A stretch of DNA of 44,261 bases from Desulfonatronospira sp964577315 (GTDB lineage: Bacteria; Desulfobacterota; Desulfovibrionia; Desulfovibrionales; Desulfonatronovibrionaceae). Made by a program: the position numbers and the translations under genes. The stretch spans positions 1 to 44,261 of the forward strand of contig CAZNYT010000011.1 in NCBI GenBank assembly GCA_964577315.1. The letters run 5' to 3'. Below the pieces are notes generated by a model. It was not told the origin of the DNA and ran no database searches. It was given only the letters and a program-made list of their open reading frames with translations. Positions 8,003-16,373 of this stretch are shown in pieces (positions within the stretch are counted from its first letter, which is position 1; each line of letters starts with the position of its first letter).

Positions 8003-8897
8003 TCAACGCGGTTCTTATGTCTTCAGGCGGGGCAAAGGGATCGTCCCAATCCGGTCTCAGCCTGAAATCGTATCCCGGCCAGGCCAAGCAGTAGGCATGC
8101 AAAAGCATTCTTCCGAAAGCCTTGAAGTCGCTTCCGTACTTGCCGTCTCCAGCCACCGGGTGCCCGGCAAGGGCTAGTTGGGCCCGGATCTGATGCGTCC
8201 GGCCCGTGGCTATGCGTACCATGACCAGAGTCATATCTTGGTTCGGGCCAGGGGAAACAATAGCTTGAACCCAGGTAAGGGCGGTTTTGCCTTCGTCCGG
8301 GGAACTTATCACCTTTTCGTGCTTCCGGGCCAATCTGTGCTCCAGCTTTACCCAGCCCTTTTTTTGCCATTTCCCGTGGATCCAGGCCAGGTAGGTCTTG
8401 GAGACTTCTCCCTGTTTCCAGAGCCGGTGCATTTTCTGGAGCCAATGGTAATTCTTGGCCACCAAAAGCAAGCCGGATGTATCCTTGTCCAGCCTGTGCA
8501 CCAGGTTGGGTGTGAAATCAGCCCCGGAATAATGCTTGCGCAGGCGCAGGACCATGTTGTCCCTGCGGGCCGAGGTCCCGGAGTGAACCGGGATGCCCGA
8601 GGGCTTGTTCAGCACCAGCAGGTTCCTGTTCTCAAAGACAATATCCAGCTCCCCGGCCCGGGAAGGGTCGTCTCCTTGTTCCGGTACATGGGGCGGAATA
8701 CGTATCTTGTCCCCGGTAAAGACCCGAGCGTAGGGTTTGCTCCGCCGGCTGTTCACGCGAACCTGTCCGGTGCGTATGAGGCGCATGACACCGGATGTAG
8801 GGAATTCCCTGCCTAGTTTCCTCTTGAGGTAGGCAAAAAGCTTTTGACCGGACTCCTCCGGGCTTACCCGGCACTGTTGAGTTTTTTGTTTTTGCAT
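7983..8897 (-). CDS. RluA-family pseudouridine synthase (RluC-like)
   Basis: This 304-residue enzyme isomerises uridines in RNA, most likely 23S rRNA. The N-terminal part (about 10-70) is an S4-like RNA-binding domain, and the catalytic domain carries HRLDKDTSG at about 134-142 with catalytic Asp137. GRTHQIRAQL near 240 and HPVAGDGKYG after it are further family motifs. The S4 domain and overall length favour RluC/RluD over RluA itself, but the exact target cannot be read from sequence. The ATG has no clear Shine-Dalgarno sequence. It is convergent with the upstream operon. Confidence 0.92.
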   Translation of the reverse strand: MQKQKTQQCRVSPEESGQKLFAYLKRKLGREFPTSGVMRLIRTGQVRVNSRRSKPYARVFTGDKIRIPPHVPEQGDDPSRAGELDIVFENRNLLVLNKPSGIPVHSGTSARRDNMVLRLRKHYSGADFTPNLVHRLDKDTSGLLLVAKNYHWLQKMHRLWKQGEVSKTYLAWIHGKWQKKGWVKLEHRLARKHEKVISSPDEGKTALTWVQAIVSPGPNQDMTLVMVRIATGRTHQIRAQLALAGHPVAGDGKYGSDFKAFGRMLLHAYCLAWPGYDFRLRPDWDDPFAPPEDIRTALITPRYG

Positions 8898-8973
8898 GGC
8901 AGTTGCTGAATCTAACTGGATTTGTACCGGGGTTCAAATAGAAATAGTTTAGGTCAAACACAGTGAATAGTTG

Positions 8974-9073
8974 NNNNNNNNNNNNNNNNNNNNNNNNNNN
9001 NNNNNNNNNNNNNNNNNNNNNNNNNNNNNNNNNNNNNNNNNNNNNNNNNNNNNNNNNNNNNNNNNNNNNNNNN
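8974..9073. other. Assembly gap 1 (100 N)
   Basis: Exactly 100 N residues, a conventional placeholder rather than a measured distance. The 11 bases before the gap (GTGAATAGTTG, 8963-8973) are identical to the 11 after it (9074-9084). The contig ends therefore stop in a short repeat, and the gap may be closed by overlap or may hide a repeat copy. The surrounding 8898-9139 contains no gene that I can support. Confidence 0.95.
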
Positions 9074-9139
9074 GTGAATAGTTGCTTACTTTTTACTTTT
9101 AACTCTCAAGTCATTCAGTAGTTGCTGCATTTTATAAAC

Positions 9140-10399
9140 ATGAAGGATTTTGGTGAAAAGGCCCTGAATCGATTTTTTCGCTGCCAGGGCAGAGGTGGCA
9201 AAAGCCTAGAGCTTCTGGCGGCAGAGGGCTTTGAGGCAGAGCCGGTGCCTGGGGTTTTAGGGGCCTGGAGGGAAGTCAGGGGGGAATTTGCCCTGGGAGA
9301 GAGCCTGGCCTGGTATTTCGGGCTGATCTACATCCAGGACCTGGCCTCCATGCTCCCGCCCCTGCTGCTGGGACCGGGAAGAGGCTCTGCGGTCCTGGAT
9401 ATGTGCGCCGCTCCCGGGGGAAAAAGCGCTCAGCTTGCGGACATGGTCGGGGAGCAGGGGGTGGTGGTGGCAAACGAGCCCTTACAGGAGAGGCTGCATA
9501 CCCTGCGGGCCAATGTCAGCCGGCTCAACCTGGCCCAGGTGGTTACCACCGGATATGCCGGGGAGAATTTCCCGGAGCTGGAATCTGGCCTGGACTACAT
9601 CCTGGTGGACGCTCCCTGCAGCGGATGGGGCACAGCCCTTAAGAACCCCGAGGTGCACAGGCTGTGGACCCGGGAAAAGATCCGTCCCCTCCTGGACCAG
9701 CAAACGGCTTTGCTGGACAGGGCTGCTAGCTTGCTTGCCCCGGGCGGGACCCTGGTCTATTCCACGTGCACCACCAACGAGCAGGAGAACCAGGAGCAGA
9801 TCTATCGCTGCCTAAAAGAGGGCCACCTGGAACCTTCTCCCAAGGCTGCCCAGATGCGGGAAAATCTGGGTCTGCCCGGACTGGAGCAGGCGGGTCCGGG
9901 GATGCTGCTGTTTGATGGCCGGCAGTGGGGAGCGCACAGCTTTTTCCTGGCCGCTCTGGAAAAGCCCAGGCGAGATCGGGATCAAGGGGTTAAGGATTTT
10001 TCCCGGCCCCGGGGCTGGAAGGCAATTGACCCAGGAGATCTTAAAATACATAATTATCCGGTCCAAACGGGTTTCTACCTTTTTTCCGGCAAGGTTTTCC
10101 TGGTCCCGGACGCGGTCCTGCCTTACGTGCACCAGGGGCTCAAGGTGCGCGGGTTCTACGCGGGCAAGCAGAAAAAGAACAAGTTCCTGCTTCATCCCAG
10201 GCGCAGGCTCTTCCTGGACCCGGAGCTGGACCCGGGATACAACGCCACAGACCCGGCAGAGGTGCGCAAAATACTGGGCGGGCAGAGCATTGTCCTGTCC
10301 CGGCCGGAAAAAAGGGATCTTACAGGTTTTTACTGGCAAGGGCTGCCGCTGGGTTGGCTTAAAGTTCAAAAGGACAGGTTGTTCTGGTCCGAAAAATGA
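9140..10399 (+). CDS. RsmB/RsmF-type RNA (cytosine-5) methyltransferase
   Basis: This 419-residue SAM-dependent enzyme of the NOL1/NOP2/Sun family has the SAM site DMCAAPGGKS at about 87-96. DAPCSGWG (about 157-164) and YSTCTTNEQE (about 207-216) supply the two cysteines used for catalysis and product release. A C-terminal region (about 285-419) resembles the extra RNA-binding domain of RsmF-type proteins. The target is probably a cytosine of 16S rRNA. A TTG six codons upstream (9122) is possible, but ATG 9140 starts closer to the conserved region; neither has a good ribosome site. The next gene begins 19 bp downstream. Confidence 0.9.
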   Translation: MKDFGEKALNRFFRCQGRGGKSLELLAAEGFEAEPVPGVLGAWREVRGEFALGESLAWYFGLIYIQDLASMLPPLLLGPGRGSAVLDMCAAPGGKSAQLADMVGEQGVVVANEPLQERLHTLRANVSRLNLAQVVTTGYAGENFPELESGLDYILVDAPCSGWGTALKNPEVHRLWTREKIRPLLDQQTALLDRAASLLAPGGTLVYSTCTTNEQENQEQIYRCLKEGHLEPSPKAAQMRENLGLPGLEQAGPGMLLFDGRQWGAHSFFLAALEKPRRDRDQGVKDFSRPRGWKAIDPGDLKIHNYPVQTGFYLFSGKVFLVPDAVLPYVHQGLKVRGFYAGKQKKNKFLLHPRRRLFLDPELDPGYNATDPAEVRKILGGQSIVLSRPEKRDLTGFYWQGLPLGWLKVQKDRLFWSEK

Positions 10400-10418
10400 T
10401 GGAATTAACAGGTGGGAT

Positions 10419-11177
10419 ATGCACGGATATAAGAGAAGGCTGAGCCGGTTCAGGGAAAACGAAACTGGCAGGATTTTGCTATTGAATCTGGAACACGGGC
10501 TGAGCGAGGGATTTATTCCCGGTCTGGAGGATGTTTTGGGTCTGCTTTCCAAGGCGGGGCAAGAGCTGGTGAGCGGGGTGATCCTGAACAAGGGCTGGAT
10601 GCATTATCATCCCCTGGCAGTGCCTGGGAAGCAGAACCTGGTACTTAGCCTGTCCTCCGGGACCAAGCATGGCCTGCCCCACTATTCCCGGGCCATGGTT
10701 TGTTCCGTGCAGGAGGCCCTGCGGCACGGGGCGGATGCAGTGTGCGTGCACATCAATATCGGCAACGACCTGGAAGACCGCATGCTCATGGACCTGGGCG
10801 CGGTCACGGACGAGTCCCGCCAGGCTGGCCTGCCGGTCCTGGCCACGGTGGGCGCCCGGGGCGGACAGATCGTGAACGAGTTCGACCCCTCCCTGGTGGC
10901 CCATTGCATCCGCCTGGGCGTGGAAATGGGGGCGGACATGATCCAGGTTCCCCATTGCCGGGATACGCAGGTGTTTTCCCGGGCGGTGGCCTCGTCCCCA
11001 GCCCCGGTATTGGTTTCCGGAGGTCCCAGGTGGACGGATTTCAGCGCCTTCCTGGACATGGTCAGGCAATCCCTGGAATGCGGTGCGCAGGGGATTTGCG
11101 TGGGCCGCAACGTTTTTCAGCAGGAAGACCCCGGGCAGGCCCTGGATGAAGTGGCGCAGGTGGTTTTTGGGAAGTAA
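10419..11177 (+). CDS. Class I aldolase-fold protein related to ADH synthase/FBA-IB, catalytic residues replaced
   Basis: The 252-residue product aligns along its length with the DhnA-type aldolases: archaeal 2-amino-3,7-dideoxy-D-threo-hept-6-ulosonate synthase and class IB fructose-bisphosphate aldolase. Shared landmarks are the N-terminal HG segment, HINIGNDLEDR, and the phosphate-binding end VSGGPR...GICVGRNVFQ. The three key sites differ. MDHG is LEHG, the YPRG tyrosine is glycine (GARGG), and the Schiff-base lysine of the GADIVK segment is glutamine (GADMIQ). It is therefore unlikely to be an ordinary Schiff-base aldolase. The ATG at 10419 follows AGGTGG, and its gene is probably co-transcribed with the methyltransferase upstream. 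Confidence 0.8.
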   Translation: MHGYKRRLSRFRENETGRILLLNLEHGLSEGFIPGLEDVLGLLSKAGQELVSGVILNKGWMHYHPLAVPGKQNLVLSLSSGTKHGLPHYSRAMVCSVQEALRHGADAVCVHINIGNDLEDRMLMDLGAVTDESRQAGLPVLATVGARGGQIVNEFDPSLVAHCIRLGVEMGADMIQVPHCRDTQVFSRAVASSPAPVLVSGGPRWTDFSAFLDMVRQSLECGAQGICVGRNVFQQEDPGQALDEVAQVVFGK

Positions 11178-11182
11178 TAACT

Positions 11183-11465
11183 ACAGCGAAAATTAATTCT
11201 GGTTTTGTAAACAAGGCCCTTATAGTAACAAGTCTTTGTCCAGGCCCGAGGATTGTTCAAACAGGCCGTAAAAACTCACTCCAAGGCAGCGTAGATCAAA
11301 ATCTAGTGTGCCTGGACAGCCCGATTCAGGACCAGGATGGGAGCTACATAAATACTGTGAGCTTTTCTTAGACCTACGATTTTGATGAACGCTGCCTACG
11401 TCGCTCACACAGTTTACGCCCAGTTTGAACAACCCTCGGACCTTTTTTACAATAAGTTTCGTTGT
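11183..11465. mobile_element. MITE-like element, family 1, copy 3, with nested insertion
   Basis: The right end AATAAGTTTCGTTGT and the internal stem GGCCCGAGGATTGTTCAAAC (11243-11262) with its partner at 11423-11442 match copies 1 and 2. The left end (ACAGCGAAAATT) is degenerate. The element is 283 bp rather than 164 because about 120 bp of other sequence lies inside the hairpin loop region. It fills most of the gap between the aldolase-like gene and moeA; no gene is credible in 11178-11646. Confidence 0.7.
11284..11397. repeat. Nested 114-bp inverted-repeat segment
   Basis: AGGCAGCGTAGATCAAAATC (11284-11303) is the reverse complement, with two mismatches, of 11378-11397. The arms bound 114 bp lying inside family-1 copy 3, which suggests a small element inserted into an older one. 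I see no other copy in the window. Confidence 0.6.
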
Positions 11466-11471
11466 AGTTAT

Positions 11472-11541
11472 TCACCCAATCTTTTTTTCGTGCTCGGGCT
11501 CTCTGCTCGGATTTGGCAAAAGCACTCAAAAAGATTGGGTG
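11472..11541. repeat. Long inverted repeat upstream of moeA
   Basis: CACCCAATCTTTTT (11472-11485) pairs perfectly with AAAAAGATTGGGTG (11528-11541). GTGCT and AGCAC extend pairing inside the loop. The T-rich left arm and A-rich right arm would allow a bidirectional terminator or an extended hairpin in the moeA leader. It does not match the molybdenum-cofactor RNA motif as far as I can judge. Confidence 0.55.
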
Positions 11542-11646
11542 CATATTTGCTTGGGAATAAGAACTTAAGCTGGCGTTGGGTGTCGCGCGGGGTTCAAGTA
11601 TTTGGCTTAAGGCCAGTGTTTCAGGGACAAAGTGCAAGAGAGATTT

Positions 11647-12885
11647 ATGGAAGATTTTTTCAAGGTTCTGCAAATGGAGGAGCTGGTTTCCAGGCTGGTA
11701 GCCTTGCCCCAGCTGGGAGAGGAGGAGCTGCCCCTGGAGGATTGCAGGGGAAGGTTTTTGGCCCGAGACGTGTATGCCCCGGAGGATCTGCCTGCCAACC
11801 ACCGCTCCGCCATGGACGGTTACGCGGTCCAGGCCCGGGAAACCTTTGGAGCCAGCGAGAGCAATCCGGTATACCTGGAGAAGATAAGGGACTTGGGGAT
11901 CTGCGAGGTTCCGGATTTTCAGCTCTCCCTGGGGTATTGCGCCGGGATAGTTACCGGAGGAATTCTGCCCCAGGGGGCGGATGCCGTGGTTATGCAGGAG
12001 TACGCCCAGGAAATCGGGGGAGATACCCTGGAGGTAAGGCGGCCGGTGGCCCCCTGGGAAAATATCATGTTCCAGGGAGAGGACACCGGGCAAGGGGAGT
12101 TGGCATTAAGGGCCGGCCAAAGGGTGGGTTTCAGGCAAACGGCCGTTTTGGCCGGGTTGGGATTTAAAAGATGGAGCTTTTTCAAGCCGCCTAGGGTAGG
12201 GATTATCTCCACCGGGGACGAGCTCAAGGATATACAAGAGGATCTGGAACCCGGCCGGATCCGGGACATAAACAGCTATGCCCTGGGGCATCTGGTCCAA
12301 GAGGCAGGCGGGACAGAAAACCGCTACGGGATAATCCGGGACAGGGAGGAGGATTTGCTTCGGGCCCTGGAGCAGGCCCTGGAGGAAAACGACGTGGTCC
12401 TGATCTCCGGGGGGAGCTCCGTGGGACAGCGCGATATGAGCCTGCAGGCCATGCAGCGCATTCCGGGCCTGGAGATAGTGGCCCACGGACTGGCCATAAG
12501 TCCGGGTAAGCCCACTATATTCGCACAAAAGGGCAATAGATACATCTGGGGCCTGCCCGGCCAGGTGGGTTCGGCCCAGGTGGTGATGCTGGCTTTGGTT
12601 GCGCCTTTTCTGGAGCACCTTCAGGGCGCGGAAGAGCCTTTTTCCAACCGGGACAAGGAACTGGTCCCGGCCAGGCTATCCCGAAACCTGGCCTCCAAGT
12701 ACGGCCGCAGGGATTACGTCCGGGTCAGGCTGGAAAGGGATGCAAGCGGGTATCTCGCACATCCGGTCCTGGGAAAATCCGGATTGCTCAGGACCGTAGT
12801 CCAGGCGGACGGATTGATCCGGATCCCGGCCAACTGCGAGGGGTATCCCAAGGGTGAGCAGGTGCAAGTAAGGCTTATCCGCTAA
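11647..12885 (+). CDS. moeA: Molybdopterin molybdenumtransferase
   Basis: This 412-residue enzyme inserts molybdate (or tungstate) into adenylylated molybdopterin, completing the pterin cofactor used by formate dehydrogenases and related enzymes. The N-terminal signature NHRSAMDGYAV lies near 58-68. The MoCF domain carries ISTGDEL near 185, ISGGSSVGQRD near 255 and the PGKPT segment near 285. The C-terminal domain IV is complete. ATG 11647 follows AGAGAG and fits the family N-terminus; a GTG five codons upstream (11632) is an alternative. It is convergent with a methyltransferase gene, overlapping by 4 bp. mobA and fdhE at 25-27 kb belong to the same cofactor economy. Confidence 0.95.
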   Translation: MEDFFKVLQMEELVSRLVALPQLGEEELPLEDCRGRFLARDVYAPEDLPANHRSAMDGYAVQARETFGASESNPVYLEKIRDLGICEVPDFQLSLGYCAGIVTGGILPQGADAVVMQEYAQEIGGDTLEVRRPVAPWENIMFQGEDTGQGELALRAGQRVGFRQTAVLAGLGFKRWSFFKPPRVGIISTGDELKDIQEDLEPGRIRDINSYALGHLVQEAGGTENRYGIIRDREEDLLRALEQALEENDVVLISGGSSVGQRDMSLQAMQRIPGLEIVAHGLAISPGKPTIFAQKGNRYIWGLPGQVGSAQVVMLALVAPFLEHLQGAEEPFSNRDKELVPARLSRNLASKYGRRDYVRVRLERDASGYLAHPVLGKSGLLRTVVQADGLIRIPANCEGYPKGEQVQVRLIR

Positions 12886-13622
12886 CCCGGCTGGGGCTCG
12901 GGGTTTACCGGTGCCAAAAGCGGGGTCTTGAGGGGCACTATATCCAAGAGGTCCACGCGCATCCCGGTGAAGGCACCCATGACAGGAGGCCAACTCACCC
13001 GGTTCAGGTTTCTTAAAATCAACTTGTCCCTCCACATGATCCTGGTCCCCAGGAGCACGGACCTGGCGTAGGTCTGCCTGGGGCCCAGCACGCTCCGTAC
13101 CAGGTTCTTGACCTCCCGGTAGGAATGCCATCTGGCCCGGCTCAGGGTCCTGTCCCGGTTCCACTTGCGCAGAACCCTGTGACGCGCGTAATACCAGGAA
13201 TTCTTGTTCAGGAAACAGATAAGTATGCCTTTCCTGGCCACCCGCCCGGCTTCTGCAAGGACCAGCTTTCGGTCCTTGCAGAACTCCAGGAGGGTGATCA
13301 TGGCCAAAAAGTCAAACTCGTTATCCTGAAAGGGCAGGCACTCGGCTTGGCCCAGATGGAGATCCGCCTTGTTCCCCAGCCTTTCCCGGGCCTGGCGCAG
13401 CATGTCCCGGGAGTTGTCCAGGCCGGTGATATCGAAGCCGGATTCCCAGAAGAGCTCCAGGAAAATGCCCGTGCCGCAACCCACTTCCAAAAGGCTCTGC
13501 CTGCGCCGGGGCCAGGTGGAGATGAGGCGCTGGATGAGCCTTTTCTCCTGCTCCAGGGCAAAACTGCCCACCGGGGTGAAGAACCACTGGTCGTATGCCT
13601 GGGCGTGCCCGGAGTCCCACAT
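12882..13622 (-). CDS. Class I SAM-dependent methyltransferase (Methyltransf_11 type)
   Basis: This 246-residue protein has the SAM motif I LLEVGCGTGIFLELF at about 44-58, an acidic motif II (ITGLDNS) and the FDFLAMITLLEF motif near 103-114. It belongs to the UbiE/type-11 group of small-molecule methyltransferases. The substrate cannot be predicted. The basic C-terminal half and the ending VPLKTPLLAPV are not diagnostic. It is the last gene of the minus-strand operon lipoprotein-fbp-tsaD-ilvD, with only 2 bp between the ilvD stop and its ATG, so it is probably translationally coupled. Confidence 0.88.
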   Translation of the reverse strand: MWDSGHAQAYDQWFFTPVGSFALEQEKRLIQRLISTWPRRRQSLLEVGCGTGIFLELFWESGFDITGLDNSRDMLRQARERLGNKADLHLGQAECLPFQDNEFDFLAMITLLEFCKDRKLVLAEAGRVARKGILICFLNKNSWYYARHRVLRKWNRDRTLSRARWHSYREVKNLVRSVLGPRQTYARSVLLGTRIMWRDKLILRNLNRVSWPPVMGAFTGMRVDLLDIVPLKTPLLAPVNPEPQPG

Positions 13623-13624
13623 GG

Positions 13625-15292
13625 CTACGTCCTATATGCAGCCCCGTTGGAGGCAGACCCGGCCATGTGGGCGTACCTGCGCAGCAGGGAGGACTGCACT
13701 TCCCGGGACTGGGGTTTATGTTTCTGGCGGCGTTTTTCCAGTTCCTTCTCCGGGACGTTCAGGATCAGGGAGCCCCTGTAGATATCTACCTGGATCTCGT
13801 CCTGCTCCTGGACCAGGGCAATGGGGCCGCCCTCGACTGCTTCCGGGGAAACGTGGCCTATGGCCGCGCCCCGTGTTCCGCCGCTAAAGCGCCCGTCCGT
13901 GATCAAGGAAACCTGCTTGTCCAGGCCCATTCCGGCAATGGCCGAGGTCGGGGCCAACATCTCCCGCATCCCCGGACCGCCCTTGGGGCCCTCGTTGCGG
14001 ATGATCACGATATCCCCGGGGTGGATCCCGCCGTTTAAAATGGCTTGCACCGCATCCTGCTCCCCTTCAAAAACCCGGGCCGGACCGGTCTGGATCATCA
14101 TTTCCGGATCCACCCCGGACTGCTTGACCACAGCTCCGTCTGGGGCCAGGTTCCCCCTTAAAATGGCAATCCCGCCCTGGGAACTGTACGGGTCGTGTGC
14201 GGGCCGGATCACCTCGGGATCCTGGATCTGGGCCCCGAGTTCCTGGAGGTTGTTTCCCCAGGACTGACCGGTTACAGTCATGGCGTTCAGGTCAAAGATG
14301 TCCTGCTTGGCCAGTTCCGATATTACTGCGGGAACCCCGCCGGCCCGGTCCAGGTCTTGCACGTGGTGAGGCCCGGCCGGGGAAAGCCGGCAAAGGTTGG
14401 GGGTCTTTCTGCTCATGACGTCGAATATATCCAGGTTCAGCTCCAACTCGGCCTCGGCAAAGATAGCAGGCAGGTGCAGAACCGTGTTAGTGGAGCAGCC
14501 CAGGGCCATGTCCACTGCCACGGCGTTGGCCACGCTCTTGGGATTGAGAATGCTCCTGGGCCGGATGTCGGACTCTATAAGCTCCATGACCTTCATGCCC
14601 GCGGTCTTGGCCAGCCTGGTGCGGGCGCTGCTTACTGCGGGGATGGTCCCGTTGCCGGGCAGGGCCAGGCCAATGGCCTCGCTCAGGCAGTTCATGGAGT
14701 TGGCGGTGAACATGCCGGAGCAGGAGCCGCAGCCGGGACAGGCCTTTTGCTCCAGTTCCTCCAGCTCCTCTTCCTGCATCTGGGAGTTTTTCACCTTGCC
14801 TACGGCCTCGAATACCGAGATGAGATCCGCCTTTTGCCCCCGGGATTCCCCTGCCAGCATGGGGCCGCCGCTGACTATCAGGGAGGGGAGGTTTACCCGG
14901 ATCATGGCCATTAGCATGCCTGGGACCACCTTGTCGCAATTGGGGATGAGCACCAGGGCGTCAAAGGGGTGGGCCGAGGCCATGATTTCCACGGAGTCGG
15001 CTATGATCTCCCTGCTGGGCAGACTGAAACGCATGCCGTCATGGCCCATGGCCAGGCCGTCGCACACGGCTATGGTGGAGAATTCCACAGGAGTGCCTCC
15101 GTTCATGCGGATACCAGCCTTGATCCCTTCGGAGATTTTACCCAGGTGCTGGTGTCCGGGAACGATTTCATTGGCGGAGTTGGCCACTCCCACCAAAGGC
15201 CTTTGAATTTCTTGCCGGGTGAAACCTAGAGAGTACAGCAGGGATCGTTGCGGAGCTCTTTCCAGCCCCTTGGTCATTGCGTGGCTGCGCAT
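13625..15292 (-). CDS. ilvD: Dihydroxy-acid dehydratase
   Basis: This 555-residue iron-sulfur enzyme dehydrates 2,3-dihydroxy-isovalerate and its homologue in valine, leucine and isoleucine synthesis. The start MRSHAMTKGLERAPQRSLL is characteristic. NCDKVVPGM near 119-127 and CPGCGSCSGMFTANSMNCL near 190 carry the cluster cysteines, and the C-terminal GRFSGGTRG is present. The length is usual for the bacterial form. GAGG lies 9 bp before the ATG. It is 13 bp downstream of tsaD and in one operon with fbp; no other ilv gene is in the window. Confidence 0.97.
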   Translation of the reverse strand: MRSHAMTKGLERAPQRSLLYSLGFTRQEIQRPLVGVANSANEIVPGHQHLGKISEGIKAGIRMNGGTPVEFSTIAVCDGLAMGHDGMRFSLPSREIIADSVEIMASAHPFDALVLIPNCDKVVPGMLMAMIRVNLPSLIVSGGPMLAGESRGQKADLISVFEAVGKVKNSQMQEEELEELEQKACPGCGSCSGMFTANSMNCLSEAIGLALPGNGTIPAVSSARTRLAKTAGMKVMELIESDIRPRSILNPKSVANAVAVDMALGCSTNTVLHLPAIFAEAELELNLDIFDVMSRKTPNLCRLSPAGPHHVQDLDRAGGVPAVISELAKQDIFDLNAMTVTGQSWGNNLQELGAQIQDPEVIRPAHDPYSSQGGIAILRGNLAPDGAVVKQSGVDPEMMIQTGPARVFEGEQDAVQAILNGGIHPGDIVIIRNEGPKGGPGMREMLAPTSAIAGMGLDKQVSLITDGRFSGGTRGAAIGHVSPEAVEGGPIALVQEQDEIQVDIYRGSLILNVPEKELEKRRQKHKPQSREVQSSLLRRYAHMAGSASNGAAYRT

Positions 15293-15305
15293 GTGAATAA
15301 CCTCG

Positions 15306-16373
15306 CTATTTTTCAGGTTGGGTATACGAGTAGTCCCAGGGAATCTTGCGACCCCTGGGTACTGCTTCCAGTTCCAAGGTGTGGTGTAGGCCTGCCCGGA
15401 AAAGTACTTCGCCGCAATAGGCGATCATGGACGCATTATCCGTGCACAGCCCGGTGTCCGGAAGAAGCAGATTCAGGTCCAGTTCCCGGGCCAGTTCCAG
15501 GATTTTGGACCTGAGCATGGCATTGGCAGCCACTCCTCCGGCCAAGACAATATTATGTATCCCGGTGGACAGAACCGCCTTGCGCAATTTTTTCTGCAGG
15601 GTTTCTGCCACCGCTAGGTTGAAAGAGGCGCAGACCAGGGCCAAGTGCTCATCCGGCTCGAATTCCGGGTCTATCTCCCAGGGGTCCTTGCGCACCAGGT
15701 CCGGGTGCTTACGGATGTAATTGACCAGGGCGGTTTTCAAACCGCTGAAGCTAAAATCCAGGTTGTCGCTTTCCAGGTAGGGCCTGGGAAACATGTCCGG
15801 GTCCGGTTGGGCGTAGGCCGAGAAGCGGTCAATGTATATCCCCCCGGGATAGGGCAGGTTCAGGGCCTTGGCCGTCTTGTCAAAGGCCTCTCCGGCAGCG
15901 TCGTCCAGGGTGCGCCCCAAGAGCTCGAAATCCAGCTCGGACCGGAGCCTGTAAATATTGGTATGTCCCCCGGATACCAGAAGCCCCAGGGCAGGGTAGG
16001 AAAGGTCCTGCTCCAGGCCCGGGGCCAGAATGTGGGCGTGGAGGTGATTGACACCCACCAGGGGGACGCCGAGGCCCAAAACCAAGCCCTTGGCAAAGCC
16101 CATCCCCACCAGCAGGGAGCCCAGCAGGCCCGGACCCCGGGCCACTGCCACCATACGGATATCCCCTGGGGTACATCCGGTTTTCTGCAAGAGATCGTTC
16201 CACAAGGGACCCAGCTTGCGCAAATGTTCCCTGGAGGCCATTTCCGGAACCACTCCCCCGAAGATGGAGTGTTTATCCACCTGAGAGAACAGGGATTCCC
16301 CCAGAACCCTTCCCTCGTCCACCAGGGCCAGGGCGGTCTCGTCGCAGGAGGTTTCTATGCCCAGGCTAAGCAT
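15306..16373 (-). CDS. tsaD: tRNA N6-adenosine threonylcarbamoyltransferase
   Basis: This 355-residue member of the ASKHA superfamily transfers threonylcarbamoyl to A37 of tRNAs that read ANN codons, working with TsaB and TsaE. Visible motifs are GIETSCDETALALVD at the N-terminus, the metal-binding VNHLHAH near 107-113, LVSGGHTN near 131, and LAGGVAANAMLR near 267. The ATG overlaps the fbp stop by 8 bp and AGAGG lies just before it, so its translation is tied to fbp. Confidence 0.97.
   Translation of the reverse strand: MLSLGIETSCDETALALVDEGRVLGESLFSQVDKHSIFGGVVPEMASREHLRKLGPLWNDLLQKTGCTPGDIRMVAVARGPGLLGSLLVGMGFAKGLVLGLGVPLVGVNHLHAHILAPGLEQDLSYPALGLLVSGGHTNIYRLRSELDFELLGRTLDDAAGEAFDKTAKALNLPYPGGIYIDRFSAYAQPDPDMFPRPYLESDNLDFSFSGLKTALVNYIRKHPDLVRKDPWEIDPEFEPDEHLALVCASFNLAVAETLQKKLRKAVLSTGIHNIVLAGGVAANAMLRSKILELARELDLNLLLPDTGLCTDNASMIAYCGEVLFRAGLHHTLELEAVPRGRKIPWDYSYTQPEK

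Noticed and set aside
9912..10418. Long N-terminal extension of the aldolase-like frame
   Set aside because: It overlaps the methyltransferase gene in another frame; ATG 10419 has AGGTGG before it and fits the family start.
11466..11646. Molybdenum-cofactor riboswitch upstream of moeA
   Set aside because: The leader is dominated by a simple inverted repeat; I could not match the conserved stems of that RNA class.
11382..12167. 261-codon plus-strand frame across the repeat region and moeA
   Set aside because: It begins in the family-1 element and continues in a wrong frame of moeA, with a Gly/Arg-rich shadow composition.
14397..15206. 269-codon plus-strand open frame opposite ilvD
   Set aside because: It is fully antisense to ilvD, whose motifs are intact; the product is low-complexity with no recognisable domain.
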